Notes: a model not told the origin generated them from the sequence alone. 55,207 bases of DNA from Gemmatimonadaceae bacterium (GCA_030647905.1 JAUSJA010000031.1:1-55207), one strand, 5' to 3'; positions 29,018-38,445 are shown, counted from the first letter of the stretch. Numbers and translations: made by a program.

Positions 29018-32000
29018 ATGACGCTTTCTGGATCCGCCGCCGGCCTGTTGCTACTGTCACTGTCACTGTCACTGTCACTCTCGCTCTCAGCATCCGCATC
29101 CGGCCAGGCAGAATCGCCGCCTCGTGACGCCAGCGCCGCGGGGACACCTCTCACCCCGTCCGTCATAAAGCCCGGCCGCGACCCGATGCAGCCCATTGAC
29201 TCCGAGTACACGAAGAAGATCCACGAGTACACCACGGAGCCCTTCTTCCTCTCGTCGCTGGTGGATTACCTCCCTGCATCAGCGACCGTTCCGACGCCCA
29301 AGGCAGTCCTCGGCGACATCGCCGGCGCGAAGAACAACCTGCCGTACTCGAAAGAGATCTACACCTACTTCCGCATGCTCGAGAAAGCGAGCCCGCGCGT
29401 GAAGGTGTTCTCCATCGGCACGACCGAAGAAGGACGGGAGATGGTCGCCGTCGCCGTCGCCTCGGAAGCGCTCCTCGCCGATCTCGACGCCAACAAGGCG
29501 CGACTCGCGAAGCTCGCCGACCCGCGCTCCATCGGCATGAGTGACGACGCCGCAGACAAGCTGATCGCCGGAACGACACCCATCTACTACATCACCGGCA
29601 GCATCCATTCACCCGAGACCGGCGCGCCGACCGCCCTCATGGAGCTCGCCTACCGCCTCGCGGTGGATGAAAGCCCGTACATCCGCAACATCCGCGACAA
29701 TCTCGTCACGCTCATCACACCGATCGTCGAGGTGGACGGACGCGACCGGCAAGTGGATCTGTTCCGCTGGCACATGGCGAGGCCGAACGACACCTATCCC
29801 AACCTCATCTACTGGGGCAAATACGTCGCGCACGACAACAACCGCGACGCGATGGCCCTCACTCTCAAGCTCTCGCAGAATGTCCTGAATACCTATATAG
29901 ACTGGAAAGCGCAGGTCCTCCACGATCTCCACGAGTCCGGTGCGTTCCTTTACGACAACACAGTAGGCGACGGCCCCTACAATGCCTGGATTGATCCGCT
30001 CCTCACCAACGAATGGCAGCTCCTCGGCTGGAACAACGTCCAGGAGATGACGCGACTCGGGATGCCCGGCGTGTACACGCACGGCAACTTCGACACGTGG
30101 TCGCCCGGCTATCTCATGTTCATGGCCGCAACGCACAACGGCATCAGCCGGCTCTATGAGACATTCGGAAACGGCGGCACGGCCGAGACGGTTGACCGCG
30201 TCCTGACACCCGAGCAGACGTCGCGCACATGGTTCAGGCAGAATCCGCCGCTGCCGCGCGTGAAATGGTCGCTCCGCAACAACAACAACTACGAGCAGAC
30301 CGGACTTCTCGTCTCCCTCAGCTACTTCGCGAACAACCGCCAGCAGTTCCTTCAGAACTTCTACGAGAAAAGCAAGCGGTCGGTGCTCAAGGCGCGGACT
30401 GAAGGACCGGCGGCGTACGTCTTCCCGGCGAACGATCCCCGGCCGGGCGCCCAGGCCGAGCTCCTGCGAATTCTGCAGAAGCAGCACGTCGAGATTTCGC
30501 GCTCTACCGCGCCGTTCACCGCTCTCGTCCCAACGCCGCGCCCCAGGCCGCAGACCACCGCAAACGCCGACAGCGCGACGATCCGGAGCGCGGACACCCT
30601 GTCGCTTCGCCCAAAGCTGGAAAGCCGCGAATTCCCCGCCGGCAGCTACGTGGTGCGGATGGATCAGCCCTACTCGCGCATCGCCGACGCTCTGCTCGAC
30701 TACCAGTACTGGAGTCCCAGCGATCCGCAGAAGACTCCGTACGACGATACGGGTTGGACATTCCCCGAGAACTTCGCCGTGCGCGCCGTGCGCGTCACCG
30801 ATCCGAAAGTGCTCGACGCGCCGATGGAATCCGTGCGCGGAGAGATCCGCGCCCCGGGCGGTATTACCGGAACGGGAGCAGTATTCGCGATAGACCACAA
30901 CGCCGACAACGCGCTCGCAACGCTTCGCTATCGCTTTCGCTCGGCCGATTTCCAGATTGCCGAAGAGCCGTTCGAGGCCGATGGCCGCAAATACTCGCGC
31001 GGCTCGTTCATCATCCGCGGAGTACCTGCAACAACTCTCGAGAAAGCCACCACCGAGCTCGGCCTTCGCGCCTTTGCTCTCACCGCCGCGCCGACCGTCA
31101 GGACACATCCTGCGCGCGCCGCGCGAGTGGCGATCATGCACACCTGGACGAGCACGCAGACGGAAGGATGGTGGAGGCAGGCGTTCGACTTCCTCGGCAT
31201 CCCGTTCGATTACATCAGCACACAGGACGCCGCCCGCAATTCGAATCTCAGGGCTAAATACGACGTCATTCTCTTTCCTCCAACATCGGGATCGCCCCAG
31301 ACGATCGTCAACGGCCTCCCCATGTGGCGTAACGCGATGCCGTGGAAGAACACCGCCGAGACGCCGAACTTCGGGAAACTCGCCGAGACGGATGACATCA
31401 GGCCGGGTCTCACGTTCCACGGAGTCCAGAATCTGTCGAGCTTCGTCAACGCCGGAGGCGTGCTGGTCACAGTCGAGAACACAGCCGAATTTGCGGCCAC
31501 GATGGGCCTGGCGAGCGGCGTCACGATGAACAACCCGCCGCGGCTGCACGTCGTCGGCTCCCTGCTGAGAACGAAGATGGTGGATGACGCCAGTCCAATC
31601 ATGTACGGGCTGCCGGACAGCCTCGCCGTCTATAGCGAGGCCGGACAGAGCTTCAGCGTGACAAACGTCCTCGGCGCACGCGGCGGGCGGCTCGCCGACT
31701 CATCCACCGCGCGACCCACCGGTCGAGGCACCGCGGACGATGTGGACGTTCCCCAGGGCCGTGCGGTGCTCGATCCGAGAAATGAGGCGCCACGCCGCAA
31801 GCCGGTCCAGCCGTGGCAGGCCGCACCGGTCACGGAAGAGCAGGAGCGCAATCCGCTAACGATCATTCCGCCGGCGCTCCGTCCGAGAGTCATCCTGCGT
31901 TTCGCCGACCAGCGCAACCTGCTGGTCTCGGGATTGCTCGATGGAAACGACGTCGCACAGCGGCCGGTCGTGGTGGACGTTCCGTCCGGCAAGGGGCACG

Positions 32001-32122
32001 TCGTCCTCTTCGGGAACAATCCGGTGTGGCGGGGCTACACCGTGGGCAGCTACTTCATGATCTTCAACACGATTCTCAACTTCGACCGGCTCGACGCGGG
32101 GAGAAAGCTGGACGCGAAATAG
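29018..32122 (+). CDS. secreted M14-family zinc carboxypeptidase, large
   Basis: A protein of about 1034 residues. The signal peptide contains a Leu-Ser run encoded by four perfect CTGTCA repeats. The M14 domain (about 80-420) has the zinc ligands in SIHSPETG (HxxE) and HDLHESG. The C-terminal half holds a glutamine-amidotransferase-like or accessory region (about 690-1030) without a motif I can assign. It is probably exported to the periplasm and degrades peptides. ATG 29018 places the signal peptide at the N-terminus; a GTG at 28967 would add 17 residues. Confidence 0.87.
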   Translation: MTLSGSAAGLLLLSLSLSLSLSLSASASGQAESPPRDASAAGTPLTPSVIKPGRDPMQPIDSEYTKKIHEYTTEPFFLSSLVDYLPASATVPTPKAVLGDIAGAKNNLPYSKEIYTYFRMLEKASPRVKVFSIGTTEEGREMVAVAVASEALLADLDANKARLAKLADPRSIGMSDDAADKLIAGTTPIYYITGSIHSPETGAPTALMELAYRLAVDESPYIRNIRDNLVTLITPIVEVDGRDRQVDLFRWHMARPNDTYPNLIYWGKYVAHDNNRDAMALTLKLSQNVLNTYIDWKAQVLHDLHESGAFLYDNTVGDGPYNAWIDPLLTNEWQLLGWNNVQEMTRLGMPGVYTHGNFDTWSPGYLMFMAATHNGISRLYETFGNGGTAETVDRVLTPEQTSRTWFRQNPPLPRVKWSLRNNNNYEQTGLLVSLSYFANNRQQFLQNFYEKSKRSVLKARTEGPAAYVFPANDPRPGAQAELLRILQKQHVEISRSTAPFTALVPTPRPRPQTTANADSATIRSADTLSLRPKLESREFPAGSYVVRMDQPYSRIADALLDYQYWSPSDPQKTPYDDTGWTFPENFAVRAVRVTDPKVLDAPMESVRGEIRAPGGITGTGAVFAIDHNADNALATLRYRFRSADFQIAEEPFEADGRKYSRGSFIIRGVPATTLEKATTELGLRAFALTAAPTVRTHPARAARVAIMHTWTSTQTEGWWRQAFDFLGIPFDYISTQDAARNSNLRAKYDVILFPPTSGSPQTIVNGLPMWRNAMPWKNTAETPNFGKLAETDDIRPGLTFHGVQNLSSFVNAGGVLVTVENTAEFAATMGLASGVTMNNPPRLHVVGSLLRTKMVDDASPIMYGLPDSLAVYSEAGQSFSVTNVLGARGGRLADSSTARPTGRGTADDVDVPQGRAVLDPRNEAPRRKPVQPWQAAPVTEEQERNPLTIIPPALRPRVILRFADQRNLLVSGLLDGNDVAQRPVVVDVPSGKGHVVLFGNNPVWRGYTVGSYFMIFNTILNFDRLDAGRKLDAK

Positions 32123-32255
32123 AAGCGCCTCCCTGTCACTGGCCGCGACCCAGAACCGACTCAGGACCGCCTCAGAACTCTCTTGCGCATCCGCCTACCC
32201 CCACTACAACATGATAGGCGCGCCCAATTCTCTTCGTGAATCCTGCCGGAGCAGC

Positions 32256-33161
32256 ATGGCCAGTCGCTTCACCAGAATCGTGTCGGTCGCGGTCGCAACG
32301 CTGGCGCTCGCGGTGGGCGCGTGTGCAGCCGGCTCCGACGCGCCCGCCACCGTCGCCGCTGCCTCCAGGGACACGACCGCGGCGCAGCCGAAGAAGCTCG
32401 CGCCATTTCGCGTTCCGTCTGAAAGCGAGATCGGCGACAGCGTAACGCTTGCCTCCGTGCGCCGCGGCCGCGCGATAATCCACAGCACACGGGACAGTCT
32501 TCCAGTGCACGTCGGCGCTTCGCTGTCGTGCGCCAACTGTCACATCGCCGACGGAACGCAGCGCGACGCCATGCCCCTCATCGCATCCTATGCCCGCTTT
32601 CCGCAGTTCCGCGGCCGCAGCGGCATGGTTGATCTCATCGAGGATCGCATCAACGACTGCTTCGAGCGCAGCATGAATGGCCGGGCACTCGCACCGGACA
32701 GCCAGGATATGCGCGATATCGTCGCGTATCTCGCCTTCCTGTCGCGCGGCTTTCCCGTCGGCGGCGACATGGAAGGACAGGGCGTGCCAGCCCTCGAGCC
32801 GCTGCGCGGCGATACCACGCGAGGCCGGGCAGTGTTCGCCGTGAACTGTGTCGCCTGTCACGGCGCCGACGGCCACGGCACCGTCGCGGCACCACCGCTG
32901 TGGGGTCCGCGCTCATTCAACATCGGCGCCGGCATGGCCCGGTTGAACAGTGCCGCCCGGTTCATTCACCAGCTCATGCCGAGGGATCGTCCCGGCATTC
33001 TCACACCGCAGCAGGCGTACGACGTCGCTGCCTACATCACGTCCCGCCCGCGTCCGGATTTTGCGGGTAAAGAGAACGACTGGCCACATGGGGGCGCGCC
33101 GCCTGATGTGGCCTACAGAACCCGTTCGGCGCACGCCCGTCCGATTCGCAGCGGACAGTAG
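32256..33161 (+). CDS. dihaem cytochrome c, thiosulfate dehydrogenase (TsdA)-like
   Basis: A 301-residue protein with a lipobox (VGAC, Cys23) and two c-type haem motifs: SCANCH (His96) and NCVACH (His202). Between them GTQRDAMPL, FPQFRGRSG and DRINDCFERSMNG follow the TsdA pattern, including a cysteine (Cys135) at the place of the unusual axial haem ligand known in TsdA. TsdA oxidises thiosulfate to tetrathionate or the reverse. The following Tat-exported DsrE-like protein and ThiF-rhodanese fit sulfur chemistry. The start has GGAG at five bases. Confidence 0.82.
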   Translation: MASRFTRIVSVAVATLALAVGACAAGSDAPATVAAASRDTTAAQPKKLAPFRVPSESEIGDSVTLASVRRGRAIIHSTRDSLPVHVGASLSCANCHIADGTQRDAMPLIASYARFPQFRGRSGMVDLIEDRINDCFERSMNGRALAPDSQDMRDIVAYLAFLSRGFPVGGDMEGQGVPALEPLRGDTTRGRAVFAVNCVACHGADGHGTVAAPPLWGPRSFNIGAGMARLNSAARFIHQLMPRDRPGILTPQQAYDVAAYITSRPRPDFAGKENDWPHGGAPPDVAYRTRSAHARPIRSGQ

Positions 33162-33208
33162 CAGCGTCCGCACCTATACCCATCGCGTCACAGACGCAGG
33201 AGTGCACC

Positions 33209-33913
33209 ATGTCGAATGAAGGAAGCAGCAGTCGCCGCGAGTTCGTGGAGAAGATTACGGCGGGAGCACTGGCTATCGGTGTCGGTGTGTCGTCGTTCCC
33301 TGCCGTCGCCAGTGGAGCCGTGTCAGCCGGAGCTTCCATGAAGCCCGACCAGAGCTGGCTCAACGGCATCAGAGGCAATCACGCCCAGATCTTCGACATG
33401 CCCAGTGGCAATGGAGGGTTCCCTCTTCTCCACGTACGCAACTACATCGATACCTACAAGACCGCGTACGGGCTCTCGTATCCCAACGTGATCCCGATCG
33501 TAGGGCTTTACGGCATGACGACGCCGCTCGCCTTCAACGATGCGATGTGGTCGAAATATCAGTTCGGCACACGCACCAACACGCTGACGCGTGGCTCGAA
33601 GACTCCGGTCACCCGGAACGCTTACGCTGCGCCCGCGGCCGGCGCGAAGACCATGGGGCTCGAAGGGCCGCCCATAGATATGCCCGCCTCGGCGACCATC
33701 TCGCGGCTGCAGGCGGACGGTACCCGATTCATCCTCTGCAACAACGCATTCAACTTCTGGATCGGCCGGCTCGCCGGCGGCGGTGCCGGGACAGTGCCGG
33801 ATATCAGAGCGGAGCTCGAGCGCAACATGCTGCCGAAGGTCACGATCGTTCCCGCGATAGTGATAGCCATGAATCAGGCACAGGCCGGGGGCGCAAGCTA
33901 CATGTATCTGTAG
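33209..33913 (+). CDS. Tat-exported DsrE-like protein
   Basis: A 234-residue protein with a twin-arginine signal (SSRREFVEKITAGALAIGVG, residues 7-26). The C-terminal half, RFILCNNAFNFW and LPKVTIVPAIVIAMNQAQ, resembles the end of DsrE/DsrF-like domains, where a conserved Cys may carry sulfane sulfur. The assignment is from pattern only. CAGGAG lies seven bases upstream of the ATG. It follows the TsdA-like cytochrome by 47 bases and is followed by ThiF-rhodanese, so the three are probably cotranscribed. Confidence 0.65.
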   Translation: MSNEGSSSRREFVEKITAGALAIGVGVSSFPAVASGAVSAGASMKPDQSWLNGIRGNHAQIFDMPSGNGGFPLLHVRNYIDTYKTAYGLSYPNVIPIVGLYGMTTPLAFNDAMWSKYQFGTRTNTLTRGSKTPVTRNAYAAPAAGAKTMGLEGPPIDMPASATISRLQADGTRFILCNNAFNFWIGRLAGGGAGTVPDIRAELERNMLPKVTIVPAIVIAMNQAQAGGASYMYL

Positions 33914-33949
33914 ACCCGCCGGGAGACGCGCCGCGGATTATCTTGAATC

Positions 33950-35131
33950 ATGATCCGCGGCGCCAACGACTCACCCGACAGCTCGTTGCCACAGCTCAGT
34001 GGCGACGAGCTGCGCCGTTATGGACGACACCTTGTGCTGCCCGCGGTAGGCACGCAAGGCCAGCGAAAGCTCAAGGCGGCGCGAGTGCTGCTCGTCGGCG
34101 TGGGAGGCTTGGGATCCCCCGCCGCGCTGTATCTCGCCGCGGCCGGCGTCGGCACCATCGGCATGGTGGACTTCGATGTAGTGGACATCACCAACCTTCA
34201 TCGCCAGGTCATTCACGGCACGAGCGACATCGGACGGCCCAAGCTCGACTCCGCCGCGGACCGCATTCGCGACGTGAACCCGAACGTGCACGTCGAGCAG
34301 TTCGACACTGCGCTTTCCTCGGAAAACGCTCTCGCGATCGCCCGCGACTTCGACGTCATCGTGGATGGCACGGACAACTTTCCGACTCGCTATCTTGTCA
34401 ACGACACCTGCGTCATCCTCGGCAAGCCCAATGCGTTCGGAAGCGTGCTGCGGTTCGAGGGACAGGCATCGGTGTTCGCGACGCCGGACGGGCCGTGCTA
34501 TCGCTGTCTGTTCCGGGAGCCGCCGCCTGCGGGTCTTGTTCCGAGCTGTGCCGAGGCGGGCGTGCTCGGTGTGTTGCCGGGACTGGTGGGGATCATTCAG
34601 GCGACGGAAGCGATCAAGCTGATCCTCGGGCGGGGCGAGCCGCTCATCGGGCGCCTGCTGCTGATAGATGCTCTCTCGATGCAGTTTCGCACCATCGAGC
34701 TGCGCCGCGACCCGCAGTGCCCGGCCTGTGGAACCCACGAGATACGTGAGTTGATCGATTACGAAGCGTTCTGCGGCGTCACGCGCGACGGAGCGCGCGC
34801 CCCCGAGCCGGTCATACGCGACATCGCGCCGCGCGAGCTTGCGGAAAGAATAAGCCGGGGCGACGACATCCAGCTCGTGGATGTGCGCGAAGAGTGGGAG
34901 TGGCAGATAGCGCGTCTTCCGGGCGCCCGACTGATTCCGCTGTCACAGCTCGAAGACGCTATCGGCTCACTGGATCCGTCGCGCGAGGTCGTTCTCTACT
35001 GCAAGTCGGGAATCCGGAGCCTTCACGCGGCGGAGGAGCTGGCGGATGCGGGCTTTTCGCGGCTGGCGAATCTCAGCGGTGGAATTCTGCGGTGGAGCGC
35101 CGATGTGGATCCGACTGTGCTGAGTTACTGA
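33950..35131 (+). CDS. ThiF/MoeB-type sulfur-carrier adenylyltransferase with rhodanese domain
   Basis: A 393-residue E1-like enzyme. The adenylation domain (about 15-260) has RYGRHLVLPAVG, VGGLGSPAALYLAAAGVG, the zinc pairs CYRC and CPAC, and the catalytic Cys in PSCAEAGVLGVLPG. A C-terminal rhodanese domain (about 285-390) has the loop VVLYCKSGIRS with the persulfide Cys. Such fusions activate ThiS/MoaD-like carriers and load sulfur on them. No carrier gene lies beside it, so the substrate carrier is not defined. Confidence 0.92.
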   Translation: MIRGANDSPDSSLPQLSGDELRRYGRHLVLPAVGTQGQRKLKAARVLLVGVGGLGSPAALYLAAAGVGTIGMVDFDVVDITNLHRQVIHGTSDIGRPKLDSAADRIRDVNPNVHVEQFDTALSSENALAIARDFDVIVDGTDNFPTRYLVNDTCVILGKPNAFGSVLRFEGQASVFATPDGPCYRCLFREPPPAGLVPSCAEAGVLGVLPGLVGIIQATEAIKLILGRGEPLIGRLLLIDALSMQFRTIELRRDPQCPACGTHEIRELIDYEAFCGVTRDGARAPEPVIRDIAPRELAERISRGDDIQLVDVREEWEWQIARLPGARLIPLSQLEDAIGSLDPSREVVLYCKSGIRSLHAAEELADAGFSRLANLSGGILRWSADVDPTVLSY

Positions 35132-35137
35132 GGCCGC

Positions 35138-35473
35138 TCAGTCGTCGCGGTAGAACTCCTGAATGCACACCGTGATGACCTTCGCCAGGAAGGCGTCACG
35201 TTCCGATGTCGTGGTGAGGTGACTGATCTCGGATGATGTGTTGCACGCGTCCTTGACGGCTACCAGCAGCTGCTCGGGTGTCCAGCCGTCCCGCCGCGCC
35301 CCGCCGCAGATGGCCATGAGCGCATCGCGGGCTTCGGGAGTCAGCCTGCGCGTCGGCCTGCACGTTGCGAGGCCGGTCTGCAGTCGGGCCATGGAGTCTG
35401 CGGGAAGCATCCGGTGCTGCAAAGAATCAGGCAGTGTTCTCGGCTCCTCAGTATGCGAAATGATGCTTGTCAC
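35138..35473 (-). CDS. hypothetical protein
   Basis: A protein of about 111 residues in convergent orientation to the ThiF-rhodanese gene, six bases away. No signal peptide or membrane segment. LTPEARDALMAICGGARRDG and LLVAVKDACN suggest a small helical protein. The GTG at 35473 has GGGGAGG at good spacing; upstream in-frame ATGs lack one. Family not recognised. Confidence 0.6.
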   Translation of the reverse strand: MTSIISHTEEPRTLPDSLQHRMLPADSMARLQTGLATCRPTRRLTPEARDALMAICGGARRDGWTPEQLLVAVKDACNTSSEISHLTTTSERDAFLAKVITVCIQEFYRDD

Positions 35474-35649
35474 CTCGTCCCTCCCCTCTACAACCGCCCC
35501 AGCCATCGAGCCATACCACCGGCGGTGCACCCGAACGGCCCTGAAACCTCGCTAAACATATGTGCTCCCGCAAACCTGCGCAATCGTATGTTTCCGACGC
35601 GCCGGAAGCATAGCTTTCAGGCGGTGACCGGGAACGAGGAATCCTTCCA

Positions 35650-36549
35650 ATGGATCACGATGGAGGCAGGGTGGGGCTGATGAGCTATCCGAAGCTGGAG
35701 ACGTTGGACCAACCGATTCGAGTTTACAGGACGCAGGGAGCGACGCGGGTCCGGCGCGTGCTCAGAACCTTTGGACTGCTGCCAGTTGCATTCAGTGTGT
35801 GGCGCACGATGCGCTATTGGCGTCCGTCGCGAATTGTCCGTGATCAACGATTGCGCCGCGAGGCCCCCTTGGGACTTCCGGTTCCTCCGGGCGCGCTTCT
35901 ACTCGCAACCGGCGCAACTCGGGATGTCAAATGGTTTTTGGACTCGGGCGCCGCAACGGCTGAATCCTTCGGCGCTGCTCTTGAGCGAATCGGACGGCCC
36001 ATCGCGTCATTCCGCGCCGTGCTGGACTTTGGATGCGGATGCGGTCGCGTACTCCGACAGTGGCACGATATTGACGGTCCGATTTTTCACGGGACCGACT
36101 ACAACCCGCGTCTTGTCCGCTGGTGTGAGCAGAATCTGGACTGCGCCACTTTTCGCCAGAACACGCTCAACCCTCCCTTCGATTATGCGGACGCGTCCTT
36201 TGACCTCTGCTATGCCGTATCAGTGTTCACTCATTTGCCGGAGGCAATGCAAGAGGCCTGGCTTCTCGAGCTACGCAGGGTTCTGGAGCCCGGTGGCATT
36301 CTGCTCGTGACATTGAGCGGCGAGGGTGATCTGATCCGCACGACTCCCTCGGAGCAGGAACGATTTCGGTCAGGCGAGTTGGTTGTTGTGGACGGCGGCT
36401 ATGCCGGGACGAATATGTGTGGCGCGTATCACCCCGAGGATTATGTGCGCCGGAACTGGTCCCGGTATTTCAGGATCCTCGACTTCTTGCCTGAAGGAGC
36501 CAAGGGGAGCCCGCGGCAGGACCTCTACGTGTTGGAGCGACTTCCATAG
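35650..36549 (+). CDS. class I SAM-dependent methyltransferase
   Basis: A 299-residue protein. Motif I VLDFGCGCGRVL (about residue 122) and motif II-like FHGTDYNPRLV bind SAM; FDLCYAVSVFTHLPEAMQEAW and RVLEPGGILLVTLSGEG are the later conserved blocks. The N-terminal ~110 residues are unassigned, with RTMRYWRPSR basic and amphipathic. Base composition is visibly less GC-rich than the neighbours. It sits alone between ThiF-rhodanese and tRNA-Ser, suggesting cargo. The substrate is unknown. An in-frame ATG at 35680 is an alternative start. Confidence 0.8.
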   Translation: MDHDGGRVGLMSYPKLETLDQPIRVYRTQGATRVRRVLRTFGLLPVAFSVWRTMRYWRPSRIVRDQRLRREAPLGLPVPPGALLLATGATRDVKWFLDSGAATAESFGAALERIGRPIASFRAVLDFGCGCGRVLRQWHDIDGPIFHGTDYNPRLVRWCEQNLDCATFRQNTLNPPFDYADASFDLCYAVSVFTHLPEAMQEAWLLELRRVLEPGGILLVTLSGEGDLIRTTPSEQERFRSGELVVVDGGYAGTNMCGAYHPEDYVRRNWSRYFRILDFLPEGAKGSPRQDLYVLERLP

Positions 36550-36722
36550 TCGCTCAACGTGCTTCGCGCCGGAGGAAGGGGGAAATCTCCCCAGCACCAA
36601 CCGCTGCCACATAGAGTGGCTGGCTGGCGCGCGACCATATTGCCGACACGGAACTGACTCACCACCCGCAGCCCTCAAGGGTTGAACAAGCTCTGCTGTC
36701 TCAATACCTTGCGTGACCTCCC

Positions 36723-36811
36723 GGAGAGATGGCCGAGAGGCTCAAGGCACCGGTTTGCTAAACCGGCATACGTGGAAACGCGTATCGAGGGTTCGAATCC
36801 CTCTCTCTCCG
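36723..36811 (+). tRNA. tRNA-Ser(GCT)
   Basis: An 89-nt class II cloverleaf. Acceptor GGAGAGA/TCTCTCC with discriminator G, anticodon stem CCGGT/ACCGG with loop TTGCTAA (anticodon GCT), and a long variable arm. It reads AGC/AGU. A strong terminator follows. Confidence 0.96.
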
Positions 36812-36817
36812 TTTACG

Positions 36818-36852
36818 CGGGTCCGCTGCGACTGGCGGACCCGTTTTTCTTT
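36818..36852 (+). terminator. intrinsic terminator after tRNA-Ser(GCT)
   Basis: CGGGTCCGC pairs perfectly with GCGGACCCG across an eight-base loop, followed by TTTTTCTTT. It ends the tRNA transcript 21 bases before gltX, so gltX needs its own promoter or partial read-through. Confidence 0.88.
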
Positions 36853-36872
36853 GAGCCCCGCCCGACACCCAA

Positions 36873-38327
36873 ATGACCGATTCCACACGACGCCCGCGCC
36901 TTCGCTTCGCTCCTTCGCCCACTGGCTACCTCCACGTCGGTGGCGCTCGCACCGCGCTCTTCAACTGGCTCTACGCCCGCCACTTCGACGGCGACTTCCT
37001 GCTTCGCATCGAAGACACCGACAAGGCCCGCAGCACCGACGAGAGCACACGGGCGATCTTCGAGGGAATGGAGTGGCTCGGCCTGAATTGGGACGAGGAA
37101 GTCGTATATCAGGGCGCAAACCTCGCGCGGCATCAGGCCGACGCGTACCGCATGCTCGAGACGGGCGCCGCTTATCGCTGCTTCTGCACCGCCGCGGAGC
37201 TCGAGGAGAGGCGCCGCGAAGCGGAGTCGAGAAAGGAGAGCTTCAAGTACGACCGCCGGTGCGACCGCCTCACGAGCGAAGAGATCGAGCGTCGCGTCGC
37301 CGGCGGCGAGCCGTCGGTAGTCCGCTTCCGCATCCCCGAAGGCACCACCGAATGGAACGACCTCGTGCACGAGACGATCGCGTTCCCCAACAAGGATCTC
37401 GAGGACTTCGTCATCCTTCGCTCCAACGCGACACCGATCTACAACCTCGCCGTCGTCTCCGACGATATCGCGATGGGGATCACGGTCGTCATGCGCGGCG
37501 ACGATCACATCTCCAACACGCCCAAGCAGATTCTGCTCTATCGCGCCCTCGGCGCCGGGCTGCCGGTGTTCGCGCATCTGCCGATGATCCACGGAATGGA
37601 CGGCAAGAAGCTGAGCAAGCGGCACGGGGCGACAGCCGTCGGCGACTATCAGCACCAGGGCCTCCTCCCGAGTGCGATGCTCAACTTCCTCGCGCTCCTC
37701 GGCTGGTCGCCGGGAGGTGACCGCGAGGTCATGATGATGGACGAGATGGTCGCGCTGTTCAGTCCTGACGGGCTCCAGCGGAAGGCCGCCATCTTCGATC
37801 CGAAGAAGCTCGAATGGATGAACGGGCAGCATCTGTCGCGAATGCCGCTCGAGGAGCTCGAGCCGCGTGTGACGCCGGCCATGATCGCCGCCGGGCTGAT
37901 TGACGCCGATGGGATCGCCGCGCGTCGCGAATGGTACACGTCGCTCCTCGACCTGCTCCGCGTGCGCGCTCGGACAATAGACGACATCGTGCGCCAGGCC
38001 GGGCCTTACTTCCTCGAGACGATTGACTACGATGCCGAAGCCGTCGCGAAGAGCTGGAAGGACCGCCCGGCAGCGGCCGACATTCTGACGGCGGCGAAGA
38101 CGGCGCTCGACGAGGCCCCGCACTGGACACCCGAGGCGCTGGAGACGGCGCTCCGTACCCTCGCGGAATCGCTCGGCGTCGCCGGCGGCAAGGTTTTCCA
38201 GCCACTTCGCGTCGCTCTCACGGGATTGGCAGTGAGTCCCGGCATATTCGAGGTGCTGGTGATGCAGGGACGCGAGCTCGTGCTGAGGCGCATAGCGGAC
38301 GCCGTCGAGTGGCTGCGCCGGGAATGA
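36873..38327 (+). CDS. gltX: glutamyl-tRNA synthetase
   Basis: A 484-residue class I synthetase. RFAPSPTGYLHVGGARTALF holds the HIGH-equivalent, YRCFCTAAEL and the AIF DNK-like FLLRIEDTDK blocks are standard, and GKKLSKRHGA is the KMSKS motif (about residue 245). The C-terminal helical anticodon domain is complete. No gatCAB is in view, so whether it is discriminating or not for tRNA-Gln cannot be said. It starts just after the tRNA-Ser terminator. Confidence 0.96.
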   Translation: MTDSTRRPRLRFAPSPTGYLHVGGARTALFNWLYARHFDGDFLLRIEDTDKARSTDESTRAIFEGMEWLGLNWDEEVVYQGANLARHQADAYRMLETGAAYRCFCTAAELEERRREAESRKESFKYDRRCDRLTSEEIERRVAGGEPSVVRFRIPEGTTEWNDLVHETIAFPNKDLEDFVILRSNATPIYNLAVVSDDIAMGITVVMRGDDHISNTPKQILLYRALGAGLPVFAHLPMIHGMDGKKLSKRHGATAVGDYQHQGLLPSAMLNFLALLGWSPGGDREVMMMDEMVALFSPDGLQRKAAIFDPKKLEWMNGQHLSRMPLEELEPRVTPAMIAAGLIDADGIAARREWYTSLLDLLRVRARTIDDIVRQAGPYFLETIDYDAEAVAKSWKDRPAAADILTAAKTALDEAPHWTPEALETALRTLAESLGVAGGKVFQPLRVALTGLAVSPGIFEVLVMQGRELVLRRIADAVEWLRRE

Positions 38328-38357
38328 CCTGGAGCAGTCAGGGAAGCAGGGTTTTTG

Positions 38358-38386
38358 TTGACGCTCGCCGAACACTTCTACACATT
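38358..38386 (+). promoter_or_regulatory. possible lexA promoter
   Basis: TTGACG at 38358 resembles a -35 box and is followed 17 bases later by CACATT. This lies 60 bases before lexA. I found no convincing palindromic SOS box of the E. coli or Bacillus type nearby. Confidence 0.3.
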
Positions 38387-38445
38387 TGATTTGAGCGAAT
38401 CGGTACAAATTGCGCGAGTGACCGCCTTCACATTTCGGAGTGACA

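Noticed and set aside
29609-31549. Long reverse-strand frame opposite the M14 peptidase (646 codons)
   Set aside because: Same effect of high GC; no motifs, and the forward gene has a signal peptide and zinc motif.
36723-36811. tRNA-Ser(GCT) as a second integration site for the methyltransferase
   Set aside because: I found no repeated copy of its 3' end near the methyltransferase gene.
38328-38445. SOS box before lexA
   Set aside because: CGAAC-type half sites and weak dyads occur, but no full palindrome of known LexA box types is present.
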